Made by a program: the position numbers and the translations under genes. The notes beneath the pieces were generated by a model. That model had not been told where the DNA came from, searched no databases, and worked only from the letters and a program-made list of their open reading frames with translations. A stretch of DNA of 64,000 nucleotides, taken from contig NZ_CP040695.2 of NCBI RefSeq assembly GCF_005954645.2, forward strand, positions 124,001-188,000. Reading direction: 5' to 3'. The DNA is from Nocardioides sp. S-1144. GTDB taxonomy: Bacteria > Actinomycetota > Actinomycetes > Propionibacteriales > Nocardioidaceae. Within the stretch, counting starts at the first letter, position 1, and every line of letters starts with the position of its first letter. Shown here one piece after another: positions 1 to 7,238 of the stretch.

Positions 1-16
1 ACCACCGACGACCTCG

Positions 17-574
17 GTGATCGGCCTCACGGACTCGCAGCACCCGATGACGGACGTCGTGGACGGAGTCGCGAGCTACGTCGACCTCGGCTGCGCCACC
101 GAAGACCTGCGCGCTGCCGTGCTCGCCGCTGCTGAGCTGGCTGCCGCGGCCCGTGCCCCTCGCGGCCAGCACGCGCTGATCTCCGCGTTGTCGCCCCGGG
201 AGTTCGAGATCCTGCTGGCGATCACCCGGGGGCTCAGCAACCACGACATCGCGAACGAGCTCTACCTCGGGGTGAACACGGTCAAGACCTACATCCGATC
301 CGCGTACCGCCGCATCGGCGCCCGCAACCGCAGCCACGCCATCTTGTGGTGCGTACGCAACGGACTCCTCGCTCACGCAGAATCCGTCGTGCCCAGCCTC
401 GGACTCGCGCCGTCGCACCGACACCTCGTCACTCCCCGTGAACCCGGGCGGAGGAGCGGCGCACGACCCGGCGTCCCAGCGAGTGGCTGTCCCGACGTCG
501 ATCGGCAACGAGCCGGCCCAGCCGACGAGCTCGTGGGCCGAGCGGTGCTCCCGTTGCTCGCGGGTCGACGGTGA
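17..574 (+). CDS. HTH-only LuxR-type regulator (mini-LuxR), possibly 5'-truncated by the window edge
   Basis: Predicted DNA-binding regulator of 185 residues from a GTG at 17; no stop lies upstream in frame, so the true start may be outside the window. Residues about 57-118 form a LuxR/GerE helix-turn-helix with LSPREFEIL, SNHDIANELYLG and the recognition helix VNTVKTYIR, followed by the RSHAILWCVRNGLL tail shared by the family in this window. No receiver, autoinducer or PAS domain is visible. The stop overlaps the next gene's GTG (GTGA), suggesting translational coupling to the sigma-like gene. The last 60 residues are Arg/Pro/Gly-rich and unlike the paralogues, so the 3' end may have drifted. 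Confidence 0.75.
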   Translation: MIGLTDSQHPMTDVVDGVASYVDLGCATEDLRAAVLAAAELAAAARAPRGQHALISALSPREFEILLAITRGLSNHDIANELYLGVNTVKTYIRSAYRRIGARNRSHAILWCVRNGLLAHAESVVPSLGLAPSHRHLVTPREPGRRSGARPGVPASGCPDVDRQRAGPADELVGRAVLPLLAGRR

Positions 575-1173
575 CGAGCCCAGGTCCCGGCACGAGGACC
601 GCTGTCGGCGCCGCAAACCCGACGGCGCAGCCCGTGCCGCACTTCATGGACTCGATCGTTCTGCTCGACGTCCACGGTCGCGACCTCCTGGACATGGCGC
701 GGTTGATGGGCGGCGACGTCGAGCTGTCTCGCGCCGTCGTCGCCCAGGTTCTTCTCGACTCCTGCGACGACAGCGGTCGCAGGCTCTGCGAGCAGACCGG
801 CGCCCGGTTCAACGAGCGGACAACGCTGGTGCTGAGAGTCTTCACAGCGTGCCGGGCAGCGATAGCCACGCGTGACCAGGACACAGGGTCAACTCGTCAA
901 CCAGTATCCAGTCTTGCTCGCCGGCGGGCACAGCAACGATCGGTGCTCGCTCTGCACTACTACGGTGGGCTGCCGCCCAGGCGAGTGGCCGAGCTGGTGG
1001 GCGTGCCCGTCCTGAGGGTAGGTGCGCTCCTGCTCACCGCTACCAGCGACCTCGTCCGCGCCAGGCTCGCCGAGGTCGAGGCGACGCCCGCAGACCCGAG
1101 AGACCCTGATCGAGCACGCCCGCGTCCTGGCGTCGGTGGGCGCCTGCTCCGGCCCGCTCCAGGGCCGGACTGA
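571..1173 (+). CDS. Degenerate ECF sigma-factor-like protein
   Basis: 200-residue protein starting at a GTG that overlaps the preceding stop. The first third resembles a weak sigma region 2 (helical stretch around DLLDMARLMGGDVELSRAVV). Residues about 117-165 resemble sigma region 4: QQRSVLALHYYGGL then RRVAELVGVPVLRVGALL, the usual region 4.2 helix-turn-helix layout. The canonical region 2 promoter-melting residues are not obvious, so it may not work as a sigma factor. A shorter relative lies at 37816, also near a mini-LuxR gene. The last 35 residues are Pro/Arg-rich and may reflect frame drift. The function is inferred from fold-like similarity only. Confidence 0.5.
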   Translation: MTSPGPGTRTAVGAANPTAQPVPHFMDSIVLLDVHGRDLLDMARLMGGDVELSRAVVAQVLLDSCDDSGRRLCEQTGARFNERTTLVLRVFTACRAAIATRDQDTGSTRQPVSSLARRRAQQRSVLALHYYGGLPPRRVAELVGVPVLRVGALLLTATSDLVRARLAEVEATPADPRDPDRARPRPGVGGRLLRPAPGPD

Positions 1174-1174
1174 C

Positions 1175-1885
1175 GTGTTCGACGGCGTGGTGCCTCCTGG
1201 ACGCGACCCGGCGGTACGAGCACCGCTACGAGCAGCAACCGCGGGCGTTCGTCTGACCTTGAAGCCCCGGTTCCGTGGCTGGTCGCACGCCGGATTCAGT
1301 CCGGTGGTGCTGGTCGCAGGTGTCGTCCTGGTCTGCCTGGCGCCGACGGCGCCCTCGCGCTGGGCTGCCGCGGCCTACTCCGTCGCCGGGGTGACCATGT
1401 TCGCGGTCAGCGCGATCTTCAACGTCGGCACGTGGGGTGCGCGTGGCCAGGCGATCCTGCGCCGGATGGACCACGGCTCCATCTACCTGATCATCGCCGG
1501 CACCTACACCCCGATCGCCACCCTGGCCCTCGACGGTGTCAGGGAACAGGCCTTCCTGGTCGGCGCCTGGGTTGCCGCAGCGCTGGGCGTCGTCTTTCGC
1601 ACGCTCTGGCTCAACGCTCCACGTGCTCTCTACACGAGCCTGTACGTCGCGCTCGGCTGGTCCATCGCACCCTTCGTCGGCGACCTGTTCGCCACCAGCG
1701 CCGCCGCGGGGGCGCTCACCCTGCTTGGTGGCGTTCTCTACACCATCGGCGGCGTGGTCTACGGGACTCGACGCCCGGATCCCAGTCCGACGCACTTCGG
1801 GTTCCACGAGGTGTTCCACGCCTTCACGGTCGGGGCCTGGATCTGCCAGTACATCGCCATCTCGATTCTCACCTACCAGGCCTGA
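1175..1885 (+). CDS. Hemolysin III / TrhA (PAQR-like) membrane protein
   Basis: About 236-residue multi-pass membrane protein of the hemolysin III family, which belongs to the PAQR/CREST superfamily of putative metal-dependent membrane hydrolases and in bacteria is linked to membrane homeostasis. Visible family marks are the DHGSIYLIIAGTYTP segment, several hydrophobic helices, and a C-terminal FHEVFHAF segment supplying the conserved histidines. The GTG at 1175 sits one base after the sigma-like gene's stop and is the chosen start; a TTG at 1259 just before KPRFRGW would match typical family starts better. It appears intact although its neighbours are degenerate. Confidence 0.8.
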   Translation: MFDGVVPPGRDPAVRAPLRAATAGVRLTLKPRFRGWSHAGFSPVVLVAGVVLVCLAPTAPSRWAAAAYSVAGVTMFAVSAIFNVGTWGARGQAILRRMDHGSIYLIIAGTYTPIATLALDGVREQAFLVGAWVAAALGVVFRTLWLNAPRALYTSLYVALGWSIAPFVGDLFATSAAAGALTLLGGVLYTIGGVVYGTRRPDPSPTHFGFHEVFHAFTVGAWICQYIAISILTYQA

Positions 1886-2239
1886 CCGGACGCGCGGCGT
1901 GTTCGGGCGACCGGTAGTGCCGCACTGACGGACTGCGGTCCCCGCACGAGCCTTGCCCAACTGCGGGTGAAGGCGGGTGCGAGGACCCGTCAGCGTGGAC
2001 GAATCCGCCCGAGGTGGCGCGGGACCATCCAGTGACCTCCTCCGGTGCCCCCTGATGGAGTCGGCATGCAGACGGTTGTGCGCACAACACCCGGCGTCCG
2101 CCTCGCTCCCCCGCACAGGCGTGTCCGCACCGCGCCTCGCCAGGCATCGGTCGTCGACCGCTCACATCGACGGGACGCACGTCCACCGCGGGCCAGCCCT
2201 GGTGGGGACACGATCAAGGAGACACCACCTCGAACCCCA
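1886..2239. other. Gap without a recognisable gene
   Basis: I see no convincing coding frame, hairpin or RNA gene here. Short open frames exist on both strands but have no family resemblance. It separates the hemolysin III gene from a broken membrane-protein gene. Confidence 0.5.
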
Positions 2240-2504
2240 ATGTCATCAACCACGACTACCCCCGCCGCATCAGCCGCGAAGTCAAGACATCCTCCTTCAA
2301 GACCACCGAGCTCATCGCCTTCGTTCTTGCCGTCCTGGGAGTCCTCGTCGCCTCGGCATCACGACGGCGCTCCTGACTTCGGCCCGAAGGAGGCCTGGCT
2401 CCTCATGACGATGCTGATCATCGGCTACGCGATCAGCCGCGGGGCTGGCCAATTCAGGAAGCCGTGACTTCTTCGACGACGGCAACGACGCCAGCCGCCA
2501 CTGA
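2240..2504 (+). pseudogene. Frameshifted remnant of a small two-helix membrane protein (paralogue of the gene at 26887)
   Basis: Reading across three frames recovers a homologue of the intact protein at 26887-27192: an ATG at 2240 (MSSTTTTPA), then RRISREVKTSSFKTTELIAF in another frame, then WLLMTMLIIGYAISRG, then GSRDFFDDGND and a stop. The intact copy has RRISTETKASTKSTELYAY, YLTIGYMIARGLA and GSRDFYDAEV in the same order. At least three frameshifts are needed, one in the short G run near 2445. The order of elements is unbroken, so this is decay in place and not a rearranged fragment. Confidence 0.75.
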
Positions 2505-2808
2505 CCCCTTCCCGGGCCGACGCGCCGGAGCGAGCTGCCCCATCCGCCTCCCAGCGGTTGGGGCAGTTCTGCGTCCGAGAGCAAGGGCGCGACCAGTGTG
2601 CCGACGGAGTCACATGGCGGCCGAGGTCGAGCCGTCGACGCTCGCGGCGCTGACCGGTGCCACCCGCTGGCCTGTCAACCGGTGGGGCATCCCGTCGAGG
2701 TCGAGTCCGGACCGGCGCGAACCCGGTGGCTGGTGGAACATTGCTAGGGATGCCGCTACCCGGCTCAGACTGTGCTCTTCTGAGGGACCCCCACGGAGAT
2801 GGATCTCT

Positions 2809-4479
2809 ATGACCAGCTCAACTGTGACCAGTGCGTTCGCGTTCACGGACCCAGACGACAAGCTCGGCGCCAAGAACCGGTTGATGAGTCTGCGAAAGAC
2901 GGGGTTGCTCGACGCACGACGCAGACTGGCGCTCGACGCCATCACCCGCCTCGCGGCTCAAACCACTGCAGCCTCGAGTGCGGCCGTCTCGTTGGTCACC
3001 TCGGACCGCCAGATCCATCCCAGCACCTACAGGGCAGACGGGTTGCCGACAGAGTCGGATGAGCGCCCGATCTCGCACTCACTGTGTCAGTTCGTCGTCA
3101 TCAACGATGCCCCCCTCGTCGTCGAGGATGCTCGGGCGCACCCGGTGCTGTCCCAGCATCCCGCGGTGTTGGAGGACGGCGTGGTGTCCTATGCGGGCCT
3201 GCCCCTCCATGATCCAGACGGCGAGGTCCTCGGCGCGCTGTGCGTGGTCGACGTCGTGCCGCGCCAGTGGACCGAGGACCAGCTTGTGGGGCTCGGCGAC
3301 CTCGTGACCGCCGTGGAGACCAAGATCGCCCTGGGCCTGAGCAGGCGAGAAGTGCACCTCGATCACCAGCGACTCCTGAGTGTCCTCGACGGGGCAGCGC
3401 ACACCATGATCGTCCTTGCGGACAGCGAGGGGGTGGTGACGATGATGAACCGCGCGGCCGCCCTCGCGTTGAACCACGACACCACGGCCATCGTTGGGGC
3501 GTGGACGCTCAGCGACCTGACACGAATCGCTCGACCCGAGGTCGCCAGCCCCAGCGCCAGCCTCGGGGGAGGCACGGCCAAGGACTGGACCCTCGAGGCC
3601 GCCGACGGCTCCCATCGGGTCATCTCGGTTCAGGTCAACATCGTCCGAGACGTCATCGGGGAGGTCGAGGCGTACGTGGTCGTGGGAGACGATGTCAGCG
3701 CCCGCCGCCGCGCCGAACACCTGCTTCGGGACACGGTCGAACAGCAAGGGTTCATCGTCAAGCACCTGGAGGCACTCGACGCTGCCCGCAGCGGATTCAT
3801 CGCCACCGCAAGCCACGAGCTTCGCACCCCGGTGACCAGCATCCTGGGTTACACCGAGCTCCTTGCCGACGGTGCCGCCGGAGAACTGTCCACCGCCCAG
3901 TCCGGGATGATTGATCGCGTCGACCGCAACAGCCGGCGCCTGCTCGACCTCATCGAGGACCTGCTGAACTTGGCGCGCATCGATGCCACTGCCAGTCACC
4001 GCGTTCGACCCTTGGTCGACGTCGTGGCCCTGGCCAGCCAGGCCTGGGAAGGTCTTCGGCCGGAACTGGTGGGGCGTGATCTCGTCACGTCCGTCAGTGT
4101 CTCCCGCAGCAGCATCGTGGTCTCGGCCGATCCCTTGCAGCTGGAACGAGCACTACTCAACCTGCTGAGCAATGCCGTGAAGTTCACCCCCGACGGTGGA
4201 TCCGTCGGACTCGATGTGCGTTCACACGACGTCAACGTCATCTTCGAAGTCACCGATACCGGTCTCGGCATCGCCGCGGACGAGCACGATGCTGTCTTCG
4301 ATCCGTTCTACCGAAGTCAGAGCTCCCACGCACGAGCAACACCAGGTTCTGGCATCGGTCTCTCCCTGGTTCGCCGCATCGCCGAGGACCACGGAGGAAC
4401 CGTTCAACTCGAGTCCGTTCTCGGTCAGGGCACAACCGTGACCCTGACAATCCCGTCCGGAGGGTGCGTGTCTGCCTAG
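2809..4479 (+). CDS. GAF-PAS sensor histidine kinase
   Basis: 556-residue cytoplasmic-looking sensor kinase; no membrane helix or signal peptide is seen. The ATG at 2809 follows a purine-rich ribosome site (ACGGAGAT); the open frame extends further upstream but without domain content. Residues about 30-180 form a GAF domain, about 190-300 a PAS domain, then a HisKA dimerisation helix with SHELRTP (phospho-acceptor His about 336). The HATPase domain carries the N box LLNLLSNAVKF, G1 DTGLGIA and G2 GSGIGLSL. All catalytic motifs are present. No intact response regulator is adjacent; the nearest candidate is the broken NarL-type gene at 9560. This is the best-preserved gene in a decaying neighbourhood. 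Confidence 0.9.
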   Translation: MTSSTVTSAFAFTDPDDKLGAKNRLMSLRKTGLLDARRRLALDAITRLAAQTTAASSAAVSLVTSDRQIHPSTYRADGLPTESDERPISHSLCQFVVINDAPLVVEDARAHPVLSQHPAVLEDGVVSYAGLPLHDPDGEVLGALCVVDVVPRQWTEDQLVGLGDLVTAVETKIALGLSRREVHLDHQRLLSVLDGAAHTMIVLADSEGVVTMMNRAAALALNHDTTAIVGAWTLSDLTRIARPEVASPSASLGGGTAKDWTLEAADGSHRVISVQVNIVRDVIGEVEAYVVVGDDVSARRRAEHLLRDTVEQQGFIVKHLEALDAARSGFIATASHELRTPVTSILGYTELLADGAAGELSTAQSGMIDRVDRNSRRLLDLIEDLLNLARIDATASHRVRPLVDVVALASQAWEGLRPELVGRDLVTSVSVSRSSIVVSADPLQLERALLNLLSNAVKFTPDGGSVGLDVRSHDVNVIFEVTDTGLGIAADEHDAVFDPFYRSQSSHARATPGSGIGLSLVRRIAEDHGGTVQLESVLGQGTTVTLTIPSGGCVSA

Positions 4480-4489
4480 ATCCGTCCTC

Positions 4490-4600
4490 CTACGACAGTC
4501 GTGCGCGAGCGTGCTCGAGCACCGTCGTGCTGCGCAGGTCACGGCTGACGACTTCTGCAGCGACGTCGGTGAGCTTTCGGCCATGATCGCGTGCGAAAGC
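4490..4600 (-). pseudogene. Orphan 3' end of an ANTAR-domain gene
   Basis: On the minus strand this stretch encodes the C-terminal end of an ANTAR domain: FARDHGRKLTDVAAEVVSRD, then RSTTVLEHARARLS and a stop. It is nearly identical at DNA level to 27473-27583, the 3' end of another ANTAR gene. Nothing upstream on the minus strand continues the domain, so only the tail of a former gene remains. ANTAR domains bind paired hairpins in RNA and act as antiterminators; this fragment cannot do so alone. Confidence 0.75.
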
Positions 4601-5213
4601 GGGGGAGTCGGCTGCTGAGGTGGTCGACGCGCCGCTTGACGTAACCCTACGGGGGATGCACGCCTGACTTCTGCACGTGCTTTGACCTCGCTCACCACGG
4701 AGATCGTCCTTGAGCAGAGATCCGCGGTACACACTGCCCGGCCCGTGACCCGAGGTGCTGGCCCTTCACCCTGTAGGCGGGACCACCGGCGTTCGAGAGA
4801 ATTCCGCGGCGACGCTGTAGCCCACGCTCGCCGTTCGGGGGTGTCGCCCATGTGTCTACACCAACCCGACGGGTCGAACCGACAAGGCCGCTCCGTCGGC
4901 CAACCCTGAAGCTCGGTTGCTCGCCGGCTCGGGCGCCCTGGCGTCGCCACCGCTGGTGGAACGCAGATGGGGGTTGATGCGCTGTGCAGCCTGACCGGAG
5001 TCCGATCACCCGGTCCGGGAGAAACAAGCCGCTCCGGAACCACGAGCGGCAACCATTGCCCTGGGGTTGCCCCGGGCCTAGTGTGAGGGCGTCATCCTGA
5101 TGACGCCATCCCGGACCCGATGGTGCGCAATCCGCGCAACCTCGCGTCTGACCTTTCACTCCTCTGGTTGCGCGCCGGGGTGATCGGTCAGCTCGCCTAT
5201 CCGGAGGGTTCCG
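4601..5213. other. Gap without a recognisable gene
   Basis: No coding frame here shows family resemblance on either strand. The region lies between the ANTAR relic and the mini-LuxR gene at 5214 and is probably decayed sequence plus that gene's promoter. The only clear signal is GGAGGG at about 5202, the ribosome site for the next gene. Confidence 0.4.
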
Positions 5214-5978
5214 ATGCTGGTCGGAAGTGCTGAGTTTCTCGAACTGCCCCGCCAAGGTCGTGTGGAGGAGCGGGAGCCCGTGGTGGTGCGCATGGTGAGC
5301 GCCGACGACGAGGACCTACTCCGCCCGTTCCTGGAGCGAGAACGCGAGGCCCTGGATCTGGTCGTGAGCGGGCTCGCCAACCACGAGATCGCCGAGCGGC
5401 TCGAAGTTCCGCAGGCCATGATCAAGGAGCTCCTCAACCGGGCCTACCGCAAGCTCGGCGTCCGCACGCGCGCACACGCGATCGTCACGTGGGGCCGTCG
5501 ACGCCGCGTGGCACCTGACCGATCACCGCGCCCGGTGCTTGAGGTGCACCCCGTGCACCCACGTCGCGCCGCCGTCCCGGACGACGGACCGGTGGCGGGC
5601 GCGGGGGAGCGGAGGTCTGCCGGCTGGGCCGCGCAGGTCCACGTCGTAGCGCCGTCGAGACCTACAGCTCGTGCGCCGAGCCAGATGTCCCCGATCCCGC
5701 CCATGCTTGCCACTGCAGCCCTCGCCAAGGTCATCGGGCAGGACCTCGACCAGCGGACCTGGGCAAATCCTCGCGAAGCTCAGCTCACCGAGAACCCGTG
5801 GCCGGCCCCGGGGGATCCGATGGTCCTGTTCCTGGTGCACCAGGCCGCTGCTGCCATCGAGGCAGGCGCGGATCTGTGTGACACGGTTCGTGGTCTTGCC
5901 GTGCGGGCATGGTTCGAAGGCGGCGTCGAGTCCTACGACCAGGGGCAGCGCGACGCCCGACGCCCGAGGTCGTCATGA
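5214..5978 (+). CDS. Divergent LuxR-type HTH protein with a long C-terminal extension
   Basis: 254 residues from an ATG with a good GGAGGG ribosome site. Residues about 38-85 are a LuxR-like helix-turn-helix (LEREREALDLVVSGLANHEI, then NRAYRKLGVRTRAHAIVTWG). The recognition helix reads VPQAMIKELL where the paralogues have NTVKTYIR, so target recognition probably differs. The remaining 165 residues begin with a Pro/Arg-rich linker and end in a small predicted helical segment around DPMVLFLVHQAAAAIEAG that I cannot assign. Its stop overlaps an ATG (ATGA) that could start a small downstream gene. The frame is intact, but the extension could be read-through into decayed sequence. Confidence 0.6.
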   Translation: MLVGSAEFLELPRQGRVEEREPVVVRMVSADDEDLLRPFLEREREALDLVVSGLANHEIAERLEVPQAMIKELLNRAYRKLGVRTRAHAIVTWGRRRRVAPDRSPRPVLEVHPVHPRRAAVPDDGPVAGAGERRSAGWAAQVHVVAPSRPTARAPSQMSPIPPMLATAALAKVIGQDLDQRTWANPREAQLTENPWPAPGDPMVLFLVHQAAAAIEAGADLCDTVRGLAVRAWFEGGVESYDQGQRDARRPRSS

Positions 5979-6232
5979 CCACCGAGCGGTTCACCCCTCG
6001 CGCCGAGCTGCCCGCCGTCGGGTTGGACGACGCGGCCCGTTGGTTGCCCGCGTCCAGCGTCTCGGCCACGAGTCGCCCCGAAGCCCCGCCGGCCGAAGCG
6101 CCGCCCAACCCGGGTGCGGATGATCCTGACGATCCGCCTCCGGACAATCCCTCCGGCAACTCGACCGCGTGGGCGGCCTCTGCCCGAATCCAGGGATCCT
6201 GTCGCCTTCATGCGAGACCTGTTCGTCACTGA
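5975..6232 (+). CDS. Small hypothetical protein
   Basis: Possible 85-residue protein whose ATG overlaps the stop of the preceding LuxR-type gene (ATGA), the usual layout of coupled genes. The middle is rich in Pro, Asp and Ala (PPAEAPPNPGADDPDDPPPD), suggesting a disordered acidic segment. No domain is recognised. Composition alone could produce this frame in GC-rich DNA, so the call rests mainly on the overlap. Confidence 0.3.
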   Translation: MTTERFTPRAELPAVGLDDAARWLPASSVSATSRPEAPPAEAPPNPGADDPDDPPPDNPSGNSTAWAASARIQGSCRLHARPVRH

Positions 6233-7238
6233 TGGGTCGCACCACCTCCGGTGTCGCGGGCACGGGTAGGGATGAATCGAATGGGGCCGAGTAGTGGGCG
6301 GGAACAGACCGCGACAGGTACGGGCGCGCTCGGGCATGCGGCGTCTGACCGCTGACGTGGCAAGGTCACGTGGTGACGCGCGGTCGCGGACCCGGCGGTG
6401 GTACGCGCGGCACTGTGGCCACGCCGACCTGTTGCGGCAGTGCATCGACGGCAGCACCGCACACTGACGCAGGCCCGTCGCTCGCTCGAGCACGTGCTTC
6501 TTCACGATCCGATGCTGCCTGGGGTGCGGGTCATCGACACCGGCGGGCGGCGTCCGGCTTGCTCCTGGGGTGGCGGTGGACCAGAGCCGGCGGGTGGGAG
6601 GGCTGGGTCGTTGCCAGTCGTCCGGTGAACGACGAGACCGAGGTCCCGCAGAACTGGGGTGCGGGCCGCGATCAGGCGGATTGGGCCCGCGACCGGGCAA
6701 CCCCCCAGCCAGGCCCGAGCGCGAGCCCACCATGCGTTCGGAGTACAGCGCTGTGCGGATTGGTCGGCAACCAGTCAGGTCCGGCCCTCGTGCCGGATCG
6801 CCGGCTGTAGGACCCTCGACCGGTCTGGGTCCCGGGGTTCGACCTCGTGCCGGGGCCGGGACCGGGGCCACCGCGCAGCAACGCTCCCGGCGGGGCGGCG
6901 AAGAGCAAGACCGGCTCGTCAGGCGAGGAGTTGGCGTGCACGTCCTGGCGTCCGCCGCCGCCGACGCTGCGGACCCTGAACTCGCAGAGCCGCACCGGCA
7001 GTCGAGCTACGTCGACCGTGTCTCTGTCGGGCGTTCGCGGACGAGCTCGCGCTGGGCTTGTCCATCCGACCAGAGATCGGCGTGCGCCACTCGGTCGGGC
7101 AGGACCCGCAGTTCGGCCGCCGCGAACCTCACGCACTCCCGGAGCGGGACCCGGGTCCTGATCGAGGTCTCAAGGTCGAGGAGTTCCGTGCATGCGTGAC
7201 TGGCCGTTGCGGGCTGAAGTCGAACGCTGCGGCGCGGC
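6233..7238. other. One-kilobase gap without a recognisable gene
   Basis: Several open frames exist on both strands, but their translations are Arg/Pro/Gly-rich and match no family I recognise. A short plus-strand frame beginning near 6335 (MRRLTADVARSRGDARS) is the most protein-like and is too short to assign. Given the pseudogenes on both sides, this is most simply read as decayed coding sequence. Confidence 0.4.
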
